Positions 45,871 through 55,023 of a stretch of 64,000 nucleotides of DNA are shown piece by piece (positions within the stretch are counted from its first letter, which is position 1; each line of letters starts with the position of its first letter). The stretch is from DASRFA01 sp035651755 (GTDB lineage: Bacteria; Desulfobacterota; Binatia; UBA12015). Where the stretch lies: positions 496,001 through 560,000 of the forward strand of contig DASRFA010000056.1 of assembly GCA_035651755.1 (NCBI GenBank), read 5' to 3'. The notes under the pieces are model-generated. The model was not told the origin of the DNA, searched no databases, and saw nothing but the letters and a program-made list of their open reading frames with translations. The position numbers were made by a program, and so were the translations under genes.

Positions 45871-47964
45871 TCAGCGCGCGAGTCGCCCGAGCGCCTCGAT
45901 CGCGCCGGCCGGGATGTCCTGCCGGCACGTCCAGTACGCGGCCCACGGGTCGCGCCGGAGCCGCGCGAGCCGCCGCTCGACGTTCCGCACGTCGTAGCGA
46001 TCGGGCGGCGTCCCGGGATCGAGCTCGTCCCACCCCAGCGGGACGGAGACCGGAGCGTTCGGCTTCGCGCGCGTCGAGAACGCCGCGATCGACGTGTTCG
46101 TGCGATTGTTCCGCAGGTAGTCGAGAAAGATCTTGTCCTCGCGACCCGAGCGCGCGAGCGCGGTCGTGAACGACGCCGGGTCGTCGCGGGCGATCGCCTC
46201 GGCCACCGCGCGCGCGAGCTCGAGGCACGCGCTCCAGTCGTGCGCCGGGGAGAGCGGCACGACGACGTGCAGGCCGACCCCGCCGGTATTCTTGACGAAG
46301 CTCTCGAGGCCGATCGCCTGCAGGACGCGGCGCACGCGCCGCGCGCCCGCGATGACCCGAGCCCACGCGACGTGCGGGCCGGGGTCGAGGTCGATCACGA
46401 TGCGGTTCGGGCGCTCCACGGCGTCGGCGGTCGAGTTCCAGGTGTGGATCTCGAGGATGTCCATCTGGACGAGCGCGACGACCGCGGCGAGCGACTCGAC
46501 GACCAGGTACTCGCCGAGCTTGTGCTTCTCCTGGATGCGGATGCGCCGGAGCGCCGGCGGAGCCCAGAGCTGCGAGTGCTTCATGAAGAAGCACTCCCCG
46601 GGCAGTCCTTCCGGGCAACGGACGAGCGTGAGCGGCCGGCCCGCGAGGTGCGGCAGGATCCAGTCGCCGATCCGCTCGTAGAAGCGCGCGAGCCCGGCCT
46701 TCGTGAGGCCGATCGCGGGGAAGAGCACGCGCTCGGGGTGGCTGATCGAGACGCCGGCGACGTGGGCCCGGCGCGGGTCGCGGGCGTCCGGCGATCCAGC
46801 GCTCGTGGCGCGCGTCGCACGTGGAGCGCGGCGTGCGCGCGCCCGCTCTCGCCCCGGCTCGTCTTCGGCGCCGGCGCGCCGCGTGCCGCCGTTCGCGGCG
46901 TCGAGCGCCGGGCGCTCGCGCGTCACGGAGTGCGGATCGCGATCCTCGCGCAGCCCCTGGAACGACGGGTGCCGGAGCTTCCCATCCCGTGTCCACTCGG
47001 TGAACGTCACCTCGGCCACGAGCCGCGGCTCCGCCCAGCGCGCGTTCCGCCCGAGCCAGCCGGGCGGGGGCGGGTCGAACGGGCTCGTCGGGCGAGCCAG
47101 CCGGTCGAGCCGGGCGCGGAGGTCGCGCGCCACGCGGCCGCTGAAACCGGTCCCGACCTTCCCCGCGAAGACGAGGCGGCCGCGCGCGTCGTGGTCGCCG
47201 ACGAGCAGCGACGCGATCCGCGACTCGTCGCCCGAGTCCGGGCGCGTGAAGCCTCCGACGACGAACTCCTGGCGGTGGACGCACTTCGTCTTGAGCCAGG
47301 CGCGGCTCCGGCCGGCCTGATGCGGCTGATCGGCGCGCTTCGAGACGATCCCCTCGGCGCCGAGCGCGCACGCCGCCGCGAAGACCTTCGCGCCGTCGTC
47401 CCCGACGTGCGCGGAGTACCGGACGACCCCGTCGCCGCCGGCGCGGGCGAGGAGCTGCTCGAGGGCGGCCTTGCGGTCGCGGAGCGGAGCGCGCGAGAGG
47501 TCCTCGCCATCCGCGTGGAGGAGGTCGAACGCAAAGTACGCGAGCCCGGCGCGCGCGCCGCCGGCGAGGAGGTCCTGCAGCGCCTCGAAGCTCGTGCGGC
47601 CGTCGCTCCGCTCGACGACCGCCTCGCCGTCGAGGAGCGCGCGCTCGACCGGGAGCCGGCCCGCCGCCTCGCCGATCTCGCGGAAGCGGTCGGTCCAGTC
47701 GTTGCCGCGGCGGCTCAGGAGGCGGACGTCGTCGCCGTCGATGCGGCAGCCGATGCGATAGCCGTCGAGCTTGAGCTCGTGCAGCCAGCCGTCGCCGTGC
47801 GGCGGCGCTGCGACGAGCGTCGGCAGCTCCGGCTCGTAATGCTGCGGGAGCGGGCTTCCGGCGGACGCGCGCGGGCGTCGGGCGGTGCCCGCGGCGCGGG
47901 CCGCGGCTTTCCGCGCGGTCGGACGATCGCGACGGCCGCGCTTTGCGGTCGCCTTCGGACTCAT
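45871..47964 (-). CDS. ligD: ATP-dependent DNA ligase LigD (ligase-polymerase, no phosphoesterase domain)
   Basis: A 697-residue NHEJ enzyme. Ligase domain about 40-350 with adenylated K65 in ELKLDGYR, LDGEAVV, the AFDLL segment and GEGIVSKR-like AEGIVSKRAD; OB-fold to about 370 (VAEVTFTEWTRDGKLRHPSF). A 50-residue Arg-rich linker follows. The primase-like polymerase domain is about 430-697: ERVLFPAIGLTKAGLARFYE, IDLDPGP (metal Asp), and KNTGGVGLHVVVPL. The 3'-phosphoesterase module is absent. No ku gene is in the window; a partner Ku is expected elsewhere. ATG 47964 chosen; basic N-terminus. Confidence 0.93.
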   Translation of the reverse strand: MSPKATAKRGRRDRPTARKAAARAAGTARRPRASAGSPLPQHYEPELPTLVAAPPHGDGWLHELKLDGYRIGCRIDGDDVRLLSRRGNDWTDRFREIGEAAGRLPVERALLDGEAVVERSDGRTSFEALQDLLAGGARAGLAYFAFDLLHADGEDLSRAPLRDRKAALEQLLARAGGDGVVRYSAHVGDDGAKVFAAACALGAEGIVSKRADQPHQAGRSRAWLKTKCVHRQEFVVGGFTRPDSGDESRIASLLVGDHDARGRLVFAGKVGTGFSGRVARDLRARLDRLARPTSPFDPPPPGWLGRNARWAEPRLVAEVTFTEWTRDGKLRHPSFQGLREDRDPHSVTRERPALDAANGGTRRAGAEDEPGRERARARRAPRATRATSAGSPDARDPRRAHVAGVSISHPERVLFPAIGLTKAGLARFYERIGDWILPHLAGRPLTLVRCPEGLPGECFFMKHSQLWAPPALRRIRIQEKHKLGEYLVVESLAAVVALVQMDILEIHTWNSTADAVERPNRIVIDLDPGPHVAWARVIAGARRVRRVLQAIGLESFVKNTGGVGLHVVVPLSPAHDWSACLELARAVAEAIARDDPASFTTALARSGREDKIFLDYLRNNRTNTSIAAFSTRAKPNAPVSVPLGWDELDPGTPPDRYDVRNVERRLARLRRDPWAAYWTCRQDIPAGAIEALGRLAR

Positions 47965-48098
47965 CTCGCCTTCATCGAGCCGCGTTCGGAGACCGGCGGC
48001 AAGACGGCCGCGTGCCGGCCTTGCGCCACGCCCCGGCGCGCGCGATCTTTCGCTCGCCGCGCGCAAGAGCCATCCCGTGCGGAATGCGAGGTGACGAC

Positions 48099-48902
48099 GT
48101 GGACCACCAGGACCTCCTGGTCGAGAAGGACGGACACGTCCTCTCACTCACGCTGAACCGGCCCGAGCGCATGAACGCGCTCAGCCACAATCTCCTCAAG
48201 GTCGAGCTCCCGTCCGCGTTCCGGCGCGCGCGCGAGGACGGCGACGTGCGGGTCGTCATCGTCACCGGCGCGGGCGAGAAGGCCTTCTGCTCGGGTGCCG
48301 ACCTGAAGGACGCCGCCGAGACCGGCTCGATCGGCGGAACCCAGGGACCGTCGCAGGGACCGTACTATCGCGGCACGCCGACGGATTTCATGCGCGCCGG
48401 CTTCGACAAGCCCGTCATCGTCGCGGTGAACGGCATGTGCCTCGGTGCGGGGCTCCATTTCGTCGCGGACGCGGACCTCGCGATCTGCGCCGACCACGCG
48501 ACCTTCTTCGACACGCACGTGCGGGTCGGGCAGGTCTTCGCGCTGGAGGCGATCGGCCTCCTCCGCCGGGCGCCGTTCGGCGAGGTCATGCGCATGATGC
48601 TGCTCTCGGGCGCGGAGCGGATCGACGCGGACCGCGCGCTCCGGATCGGGCTGGTCACGGAGGTCGTGCCGCGCGCCGAGCTGCTCGCACGCGCCCGCCA
48701 GATCGCGGCGACGATCGCCGAGTACTCGCCCGCCACGATCGCGGCCAGCAAGCGCGCGATGTGGGCCGCGCTCGAGCACGGCCTCGGCGACGCGCTCGAG
48801 CGCGGCTGGCGCGAGATCTACCGGCACTGGTCGCACCCCGACTACGTCGAGGGGCCGCGCGCGTTCGCCGAGAAGCGAAAGCCGCGCTGGCAGGTCGAGT
48901 AG
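48099..48902 (+). CDS. Enoyl-CoA hydratase/isomerase family protein
   Basis: A 267-residue crotonase-fold protein. Oxyanion-hole loops are CSGADLKDAA and CLGAGLHFVADADLAI. The usual catalytic Glu pair is only partly clear (VFALEAIGLL has one Glu). The tail PRAFAEKRKPRW is typical of the family. It acts on acyl-CoA thioesters in β-oxidation-like pathways. GTG 48099 is preferred because GAGGTGAC precedes it; ATG 48084 is an alternative. It is followed 13 nt later by an SDR gene and likely forms an operon with it. Confidence 0.9.
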   Translation: MDHQDLLVEKDGHVLSLTLNRPERMNALSHNLLKVELPSAFRRAREDGDVRVVIVTGAGEKAFCSGADLKDAAETGSIGGTQGPSQGPYYRGTPTDFMRAGFDKPVIVAVNGMCLGAGLHFVADADLAICADHATFFDTHVRVGQVFALEAIGLLRRAPFGEVMRMMLLSGAERIDADRALRIGLVTEVVPRAELLARARQIAATIAEYSPATIAASKRAMWAALEHGLGDALERGWREIYRHWSHPDYVEGPRAFAEKRKPRWQVE

Positions 48903-48915
48903 GAGGGCTCGATCG

Positions 48916-49686
48916 GTGGCCGCCGCCGCGGCGAACACGGGCGCTCTCGACGGCCGCACGGCGGTCGTGACGGGCGGTGCCTCCGGCATCGGCCGCGCGA
49001 TCGCCGAGCGCTTCGCGCGCGAGGGCGCCGCGGTGCTCGTCGCGGATCTGAACGCGGCCGGGGGCGAGGAAGTCGCCGCCGCGCTCCGCACGCGCGGCGC
49101 GCGTGCCGCGTTCCGGCAAGGCGACGTCGCACGCGCCGACGACGTTCGCGCGATCATGGAGGCTGCCGCTTCCCAGCTCGGCGGCGTCGACGTCCTCGCG
49201 AACGCCGCTGGCATCGGCGGCTACGTCCCGTTCGACGACCTCGAGCCCGACGCCTGGGACCGGATGCTGGCCGTCAATCTCAAGTCGGTCTACCTCTGCT
49301 GCCGCGCGGCGCTCCCCTGGCTCCGGCGAAGCCCTCACGCGGCCATCGTGAGCATCGCGTCGCAGTCGGCACTCCAGGGGCAGCCGGCGAACGAGGCGTA
49401 CGGCGCCGCGAAGGCGGGCGTCGTGCACCTGACCCGCTCGCTCGCCCGCGACCTCGCGCGCGATCGCATCCGCGTCAACTGCATCTGCCCGGGCGGCACG
49501 GAGACCCCGATGCTGGAGCGCTTCGTGCCCGATCCCGACGCCCGCGCCGCGATCGCCGCCCGGACGCTCCTCGGCCGCTTCGCGCGGCCGGACGAGATCG
49601 CCGCCGCCGCGCTCTTCCTCGTGTCCGACGAGGCGTCGTACGTGACGGGCGTCGCGCTCCCGGTCGACGGCGGCGCGACGGCGTAG
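48916..49686 (+). CDS. SDR oxidoreductase (FabG/3-hydroxyacyl-type)
   Basis: A 256-residue classical SDR, GTG start with GGAGG ahead. Motifs: TGGASGIGRAIAERFAREGA, the Asp of VLVADLN (favouring NAD), NAAGIGG, catalytic Ser in SIASQSA, Y-x3-K (YGAAKAG) and the tail VTGVALPVDGGATA. Coupled to an enoyl-CoA hydratase-like gene, it may oxidise a 3-hydroxyacyl intermediate. Confidence 0.9.
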   Translation: MAAAAANTGALDGRTAVVTGGASGIGRAIAERFAREGAAVLVADLNAAGGEEVAAALRTRGARAAFRQGDVARADDVRAIMEAAASQLGGVDVLANAAGIGGYVPFDDLEPDAWDRMLAVNLKSVYLCCRAALPWLRRSPHAAIVSIASQSALQGQPANEAYGAAKAGVVHLTRSLARDLARDRIRVNCICPGGTETPMLERFVPDPDARAAIAARTLLGRFARPDEIAAAALFLVSDEASYVTGVALPVDGGATA

Positions 49687-49732
49687 GACTTCGACTCAAG
49701 AAGCGAGCGCAGCGAGCCCGCGGGGAGTGGGC

Positions 49733-49757
49733 CCCCGTTTGGCTTTGCCAAACGGGG
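49733..49757. terminator. 11-bp perfect hairpin between convergent genes
   Basis: Arms 49733-49743 and 49747-49757 pair perfectly around a TTT loop (CCCCGTTTGGC / GCCAAACGGGG). Located between the convergent SDR and GluQ-RS genes. It lacks a T-tract. The block around it (about 49698-49775, including GCGAGCGCAGCGAGC) has the look of a dispersed intergenic repeat. Confidence 0.5.
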
Positions 49758-49776
49758 CGAGGGAGCGATCCCCTCG

Positions 49777-50715
49777 TTAGACGGACACGGTCGCGACGCC
49801 GCGTAGGCGGCCGAGGTCCGCGTCGCGGAGGAGGTCGCTCGCCGCGATCGCCCTGCGCCGGTCGCCTTCGTCGACGAGGCCGAGCAGGCGGGCGAGGTCC
49901 ATCACGACCTCCTCCGGCGAGCGCCCGGCCTCGCGATGGTCGCGGAGGACGCTCCCGGGCGCGCGCTTCGCGAGCCGCGTCCCGTCCGCGGCGAGCACGA
50001 GCGGAGCGTGCGCGAACGCGGGCGGCTCGCCGCCGAGGAGCCGCGCGAGAAGCGCCTGGCGCGGCGCGGACGACAGCAGGTCGGCGCCCCGCACCACTTC
50101 GGTGATCCCCATCGCGAGGTCGTCGACCAGGACCGCGAGCTGGTACGCCCACACGCCGTCGCCGCGCCGGAGCACGAAGTCGCCGACCGTCTCCGCGACG
50201 TCCTGTCGCAGCTCGCCCTGCCAGCGATCGCGGATGACGATCTCTCCCGGCGCGACGGCGAGCCGGACGGCGGGCGGACGCCGGAAGTCGCGCGCGCGGT
50301 GTCCGAGCGCGCGGCACGTGCCGGGATAGCGCTTGCCCTCGTCGCCGGCGTGCGGCGCGCTCGCGACGCGCGCGATCTCGGCGCGCGAGCAGTCGCAGAG
50401 GTACGTGAGCCCGGCCGCCTCGAGGCGCGCGAGCGCGGCCGCGTAGCGCTCGCCGCGCTCCGACTGGCGATACGGGCCGAACGCGCCGCCCGCGTCCGGC
50501 CCCTCGTCCCAGTCGAGGCCGAGCCAGCGCAGGTCGTCGAGCTGGCGATCGGCGACGCCGCTCACGACGCGCGGCGCATCGATGTCCTCGATGCGCAGGA
50601 CGAGCTCCCCGCCGGCCGCGCGCGCGGCGAGCCAGGTGACGAGCGCGGTCGCCGCCGAACCGAGGTGGAGGTCGCCCGTCGGCGACGGCGCGAAGCGGCC
50701 GCGATAGACGGTCAT
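49777..50715 (-). CDS. gluQ: Glutamyl-Q tRNA(Asp) synthetase
   Basis: A 312-residue truncated GluRS paralogue that attaches glutamate to the queuosine base of tRNA(Asp) rather than to a tRNA 3' end. Catalytic-domain motifs: RFAPSPTGDLHLGSA (HIGH-type HLGS), LRIEDID, and a KMSKS-like GTRLAKRA. The zinc-site Cys residues are in CDCSRAEIARV and YPGTCR. The anticodon-binding domain is absent, as in the family. It links functionally with queE at 20727. Confidence 0.9.
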   Translation of the reverse strand: MTVYRGRFAPSPTGDLHLGSAATALVTWLAARAAGGELVLRIEDIDAPRVVSGVADRQLDDLRWLGLDWDEGPDAGGAFGPYRQSERGERYAAALARLEAAGLTYLCDCSRAEIARVASAPHAGDEGKRYPGTCRALGHRARDFRRPPAVRLAVAPGEIVIRDRWQGELRQDVAETVGDFVLRRGDGVWAYQLAVLVDDLAMGITEVVRGADLLSSAPRQALLARLLGGEPPAFAHAPLVLAADGTRLAKRAPGSVLRDHREAGRSPEEVVMDLARLLGLVDEGDRRRAIAASDLLRDADLGRLRGVATVSV

Positions 50716-50743
50716 GTCTTCGCGGTCGGTAGCATCCCGTCTT

Positions 50744-51532
50744 GTGCTTGCAGGTGCCGACTGCGAAGAATGGTCGGTGCGCGAAAGCCCGCTCGGCCTG
50801 CTCGTGCTCGGCTTCGGCCTCGGCGTCCGCCACGCGCTCGACGTCGACCACCTCCTCGCCGTCGCGACCCTCGTGACCGAGCGCGCCGGCCTCCGGCGCT
50901 CGTCGGCGATCGGCGCACTCTGGGGCCTCGGGCACACGGCCGCGCTCCTCGTCGTCGCGGTCGCGGTGGTGGGCGTGCGCGCCGAGATGCCGGCCGGGCT
51001 CGCGCGCTGGCTCGACGCCGCGGTCGCCGCGATGCTGATCGCGCTCGGCGCGCGGCTCCTCTGGCGGCTCGCGCGCGGCGCGACCCTGCACGCGCATCGC
51101 CACGCGCACGGTGCGCACGTCCACAGCCATCCCCACCTGCACGCGGGGCACGACCATCCTTCCCTGGCCGACGTCGCTCGCGCGACGGCCGGCGCCGGCG
51201 TGTCGGGCGCCGACGGCGTCCACCACCACGCGCTCCGCCGCCCCGGCCCGATCGGCGTCCGCCCGCTTCTGGTCGGCATGGCGCACGGCCTCGCCGGCAG
51301 CGCGGCGCTCATGTTGGCGCTGCTGGCGACGGTCCCGACCGTCCGGCTCGCGATCGGCTACGTCGCAGCGTTCGGCGTCGGATCGATCGCCGGCATGTGC
51401 GCGATGAGCGCGCTCGTCGGTCTGCCGCTCGGCGCGCTCGCAGGGCGCTTCCATCGGGCCGAGCGCGTCGTCGCGGCCGCCGTCGGGGCGAGCAGCGTCG
51501 CCCTCGGCGTCGCGCTCGCGCTCGGCGACTGA
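50744..51532 (+). CDS. NicO/UreH-type nickel/cobalt permease with His-rich loop
   Basis: An approximately 262-residue inner-membrane protein with about six helices. The signature RHALDVDHLLAVATL matches the HX4DH motif of NiCoT-type transporters. A cytoplasmic or periplasmic loop (about 110-155; HAHRHAHGAHVHSHPHLHAG) is dense in His and could bind Ni, Co or Zn. The rest fits (GMAHGLAGSAALMLALLATV). Possible starts are ATG 50714, GTG 50744 and GTG 50777; TAGCAT at 50730-50735, 8 nt before GTG 50744, favours that one as a leaderless start. Confidence 0.8.
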   Translation: MLAGADCEEWSVRESPLGLLVLGFGLGVRHALDVDHLLAVATLVTERAGLRRSSAIGALWGLGHTAALLVVAVAVVGVRAEMPAGLARWLDAAVAAMLIALGARLLWRLARGATLHAHRHAHGAHVHSHPHLHAGHDHPSLADVARATAGAGVSGADGVHHHALRRPGPIGVRPLLVGMAHGLAGSAALMLALLATVPTVRLAIGYVAAFGVGSIAGMCAMSALVGLPLGALAGRFHRAERVVAAAVGASSVALGVALALGD

Positions 51533-51561
51533 GCCGCGCGAGCAGAGCGAGGAGGACGGTC

Positions 51562-52362
51562 TTGGACCGCGTCCGGAAGAGGATCCTGCGCGCCCGCGCG
51601 AACAAGCACTGGCTCCGCGTCAAGTCGCTCTTCCTCCCGAACGTCGTCGTGCTGTCGCACTACCGGAGCGGCTTCCAGTGGTTCCGGCAGATCTGCCACG
51701 CGAACCTCGGGCGCCACGTCGTCATGCCGCCGCAGGCGCGCTACCAGCACTACGGCGTCGAGCGCCTTCCGCCCCGTCCGCGCCTCGATCGCAACGCGAT
51801 CCTCCTCGTGCGCGACGGGCGCGACGTGATGGTGTCGCTCTACCTGTCGTCGACGCGCGACGGGCCGGACGGCACGCGGCGCTGGGAGGGAAGCGGCGAG
51901 CCGGTCACGTTCGCGCAGTTCCTCCGCCAGGAGTTCATGCGCGTCCGGAACTGGCGCGGCGACGTCCTCGAGCACCGCAGGCCGGCGGACTTCTGGTCGC
52001 GCTTCAACGCCGACTGGCTCGCGCACCCGGACGTCGTCTGCGTCGTCCGCTACGAGGACCTCCTCGCCGATCAGGCGGCCGAGGTGCGGCGCGTGTGGCG
52101 CGCGCTCGGCTATCCCGAGGAGAATCGCGCGCCGGTCGAGATCGACCTCGACTTCGACAAGCACTCGCCGGCCGGCGCGAACCTGCTGCCGGGATATCGG
52201 CGTCGCACGACCGGCAACTGGCGGAATGTCTTCTCGCCCGAGGACCTCGCGCTCTTCGAGGCGAGCGCCGGCGAGACCATGCGGCGCCTCGGCTACGCGA
52301 CGGACGAGCTCGTCGCGGGCGCGGCCGCGGGCGGACGCGCGGTCAGCGGACCACGAGCCTGA
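51562..52362 (+). CDS. Sulfotransferase family protein
   Basis: A 266-residue cytosolic-type sulfotransferase. TTG start with GAGGAGG upstream. The PAPS 5'-phosphosulfate loop appears as SHYRSGFQW, and the 3'-phosphate site as AILLVRDGRDVMVSLYLS; VVCVVRYEDLLAD and the C-terminal TGNWRNVFSPEDLALFEA fit the Sulfotransfer_1/3 domain. The acceptor (lipid, glycan or small molecule) is unknown. It converges with the Ppx/GppA gene, overlapping by 20 nt. Confidence 0.82.
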   Translation: MDRVRKRILRARANKHWLRVKSLFLPNVVVLSHYRSGFQWFRQICHANLGRHVVMPPQARYQHYGVERLPPRPRLDRNAILLVRDGRDVMVSLYLSSTRDGPDGTRRWEGSGEPVTFAQFLRQEFMRVRNWRGDVLEHRRPADFWSRFNADWLAHPDVVCVVRYEDLLADQAAEVRRVWRALGYPEENRAPVEIDLDFDKHSPAGANLLPGYRRRTTGNWRNVFSPEDLALFEASAGETMRRLGYATDELVAGAAAGGRAVSGPRA

Positions 52363-53995
52363 AGCCGACCTCCGCGAGCCGCGCCGCCTCCTCGCCGAGG
52401 TCCGCCTTCGTGAGCGGGTGCTGCTCGAGCCAGCGCCGTGCGAACGCGACGTGGAGGGCGTTTCCGCGCGCGCGCAGCCGAAACCGCGGCAGCGGCGCCT
52501 GGCTCCGGCTCCGGTTCAGGCAGACGGCGAGCCGGAGGATGATGCAGAGGCGCCACGCCGCGCCGACGTGCTCCGGCGGCAGGCCCTCGAGGATCCCCGA
52601 AGGCACCTTTCGCCGGTGGCCGAGGATGACCGCCGCCAGCACCTGCTGGTCGTCGCGCGAGAAGCCCGGCATGTCGGAGTGCGTGACCAGGTAGGCGCTG
52701 TGCTTGTGGTAGCCGGCGTACGCGACCGAGAGGCCGATCTCGTGCAGGCGCGCCGCCCACGAGAGGAACTGCTCGCCGGTCTCGCGGTCGATCTGCCAGT
52801 CGTCGGCGACCTGCTCGAGGCAGCGCAGCGCCGCTCGCTCGACGCGCGCCGCCTGCTCGAGGTCGACGTGGTAGTGCTCCGCGATCCGGCGGATCGTCTG
52901 GTCGCGGATGTCCTCGTGCCGCTTGCGGCCGGCGAGCTCGTACAGGAGCCCTTCCCGCAGCGCTCCGGACGACGCGTGCATGCGCTGGATGCGGAGACCC
53001 TCGAAGATCGCGATCATGATCGCGAGCCCGCCCGGCAGCACCGCGAGGCGATCCGCCTGCAGGCCGCGCAGCCGGAGCGACCGCACGTCGCCGGCCGAGA
53101 GCAGCGCCTTCCGTAGGCGCGTGAGGCCCTTCAGCGTGATGCCGTCGCGGCTGAAGTCGTTGGCGCGGAGGATCGCGTCGACGTGGAGCGCGGTCCCCGA
53201 CGAGCCGACGCACTCGGTCCAGCCGATCGCGCGGTAGCGCCGCTCGATCGACTGCAGCTCCAGGCGCGCGGCGATCTCCGCCTTCTCCATGCCGCGCGCG
53301 CGCACGCGCCCGCCCGGGAAGTGCTGGAGGCTGTAGCCGACGCAGCCCATGAAGAGGCTGTCGGCCTGCACCGGCTCGAAGTGCTCGCCGATGATGCATT
53401 CGGTCGAGCCGCCGCCGATGTCGACGACGAGACGGCGGCCGGCGTCGTCGGGGAGCTCGTGCGCGACCCCGAGGTAGATGAGGCGCGCCTCCTCGCGACC
53501 GGGCAGGACCTCGATGTCGTGGCCGAGCGCACGCTCGCACTGGACGAGGAAGCGGCGCGTGTTGCGCGCGCGCCGGAACGTGTTCGTGCCGACCGCGCGC
53601 ACGTTGCGCGCCGGCATTCCGCGGAGCCGCTGGCCGAAGCGCTTCAGGCACGCGACCGCGCGCGCCTTCGCCGGCTTCGTGAGCTCGCGCTTCTGGTTCA
53701 GCCCCGCGGCGAGGCGCACGACCTCGCGCATGCGGTCGATGACGTGCAGGCGCCCGTCGACGACGCGTGCGACGATCATGTGGAAGCTGTTCGACCCGAG
53801 GTCGACGCCGGCGATGACGTCGGGCTCGCGCGCCGCCTGCGATCGCGCCCGCCGGAGGCGTGCCGGCCGGCTCCGGAGCGCGACCGGGCGCCGCGCCTGC
53901 ACCAGAGCGGCGCGCGGCCGCTTCCGCGTTCGCGCGCCGGACGAGCGCGGCGCCCGCGGGCCGGCGACGGAGCGGCGGTGACGGCTCTTGGTCAT
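52343..53995 (-). CDS. Exopolyphosphatase / pppGpp phosphohydrolase family (Ppx/GppA)
   Basis: A protein of up to 550 residues. After an Arg-rich 55-residue N-terminal extension of doubtful start, the ASKHA phosphatase core begins: IAGVDLGSNSFHMIVARV, NVRAVGTNTFRRARN, RRLVVDIGGGSTECIIG and GSSGTALHVDAIL. A C-terminal HD-like helical domain follows (EHYHVDLEQAARVERAALRC, ARLHEIGLSVAYAGYHKHSA). It hydrolyses polyphosphate or pppGpp; the two cannot be separated by motif alone. Confidence 0.9.
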   Translation of the reverse strand: MTKSRHRRSVAGPRAPRSSGARTRKRPRAALVQARRPVALRSRPARLRRARSQAAREPDVIAGVDLGSNSFHMIVARVVDGRLHVIDRMREVVRLAAGLNQKRELTKPAKARAVACLKRFGQRLRGMPARNVRAVGTNTFRRARNTRRFLVQCERALGHDIEVLPGREEARLIYLGVAHELPDDAGRRLVVDIGGGSTECIIGEHFEPVQADSLFMGCVGYSLQHFPGGRVRARGMEKAEIAARLELQSIERRYRAIGWTECVGSSGTALHVDAILRANDFSRDGITLKGLTRLRKALLSAGDVRSLRLRGLQADRLAVLPGGLAIMIAIFEGLRIQRMHASSGALREGLLYELAGRKRHEDIRDQTIRRIAEHYHVDLEQAARVERAALRCLEQVADDWQIDRETGEQFLSWAARLHEIGLSVAYAGYHKHSAYLVTHSDMPGFSRDDQQVLAAVILGHRRKVPSGILEGLPPEHVGAAWRLCIILRLAVCLNRSRSQAPLPRFRLRARGNALHVAFARRWLEQHPLTKADLGEEAARLAEVGFRLVVR

Positions 53996-54130
53996 GACGG
54001 CTCGAGCAGGGTGCTGGCGCCGACCCGTAGCGCCCGTGGGCGCGGCGCGCCAATCGGCCGGCCGCCCGATGTGCGGTCCTTGCCTTCCGGACCCGGCTCG
54101 GGGACTGTTTCGCCGGAGGTGAAAGCGGAC

Positions 54131-54985
54131 ATGACGGCGGAGCCGAAGACGCTGATCGACGGACTGGTCTTTCCCGAGGGCCCGCGCTGGCACGACGGAA
54201 GGCTCTACTTCTCGGACATGCACGACCATCGCGTGGTCGCGGTCGACGAGAGCGGCGCGTCCGAGACGATCGTCGAGGTGCCGCGCTGCCCCTCGGGGCT
54301 CGGGTGGCTTCCCGACGGCCGCATGCTGGTGGTCTCGATGGAGGACAGGCGGCTCTTGCGGCTCGAGCGCGACGGCCGCCTCACCGAGGTCGCCGACCTT
54401 TCCGCGCTCGCCTCGTTCCACTGCAACGACATGGTGGTCGACCGCGAGGGCCGCGCCTACGTCGGGAACTTCGGCTTCGACCTCCACGGCGGCGCGGCGC
54501 TCGAGAAGACCAACCTGATCCTCGTCGAGCCGAACGGGCGCGCGCGCGTGGTCGCCGAGGACCTCGGCTTCCCGAACGGAACCGTGATCACGCCGGACGG
54601 CCGGACGCTGATCGTCGGCGAGAGCTTCGGCGGATGCCTGACCGCGTTCGACGTGGCGGGCGACGGATCGCTCTCGAACCGCCGCGTCTGGGCGAAGCTC
54701 GGCGGTGGATCGGTACCCGACGGGATCTGCCTCGACGCGGAAGGAGCGATCTGGGTCGCGTCCCCGACCAACAACCGCTGCATCCGGGTGCGCGAGGGCG
54801 GCGAGGTCGCGGACGAGATCCCCCTCCCCGATCGCAACGCCTACGCCTGCATGCTCGGCGGCGCGGATCGCCGGACGCTGTTCCTGTGCACGGCGAAGGG
54901 CGCACATCCGACCGACTGGATCGCCCTCCGGTCGGGACGCATCGAGACCGTGCGGGCGTCGGCGGCCGGCGCCGGCCTGCCGTAA
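54131..54985 (+). CDS. SMP-30/gluconolactonase/LRE-like lactonase
   Basis: A 284-residue six-bladed β-propeller. Metal-site Glu in GLVFPEGPRWHDG, substrate and metal residues in FHCNDMVVDREG and FPNGTVITPDGRTLIV, and PDGICLDAEGAIWVA, all as in the SMP-30 family. It probably hydrolyses a sugar or other lactone. It heads a three-gene run with a class II aldolase and a CMD-family protein. Confidence 0.9.
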   Translation: MTAEPKTLIDGLVFPEGPRWHDGRLYFSDMHDHRVVAVDESGASETIVEVPRCPSGLGWLPDGRMLVVSMEDRRLLRLERDGRLTEVADLSALASFHCNDMVVDREGRAYVGNFGFDLHGGAALEKTNLILVEPNGRARVVAEDLGFPNGTVITPDGRTLIVGESFGGCLTAFDVAGDGSLSNRRVWAKLGGGSVPDGICLDAEGAIWVASPTNNRCIRVREGGEVADEIPLPDRNAYACMLGGADRRTLFLCTAKGAHPTDWIALRSGRIETVRASAAGAGLP

Positions 54986-55023
54986 CGAGCGAGTCCACCA
55001 CCGCGGACGGAGGAAGTCGGTTC

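Noticed and set aside
45679..48156. 825-codon open frame antisense to ligD and neighbours
   Set aside because: Low-complexity Arg/Ala/Glu translation; the opposite strand has clear LigD motifs.
53996..54907. Upstream extension of the Ppx/GppA frame
   Set aside because: It is antisense to the SMP-30 gene and low in complexity. The core domain starts well inside.
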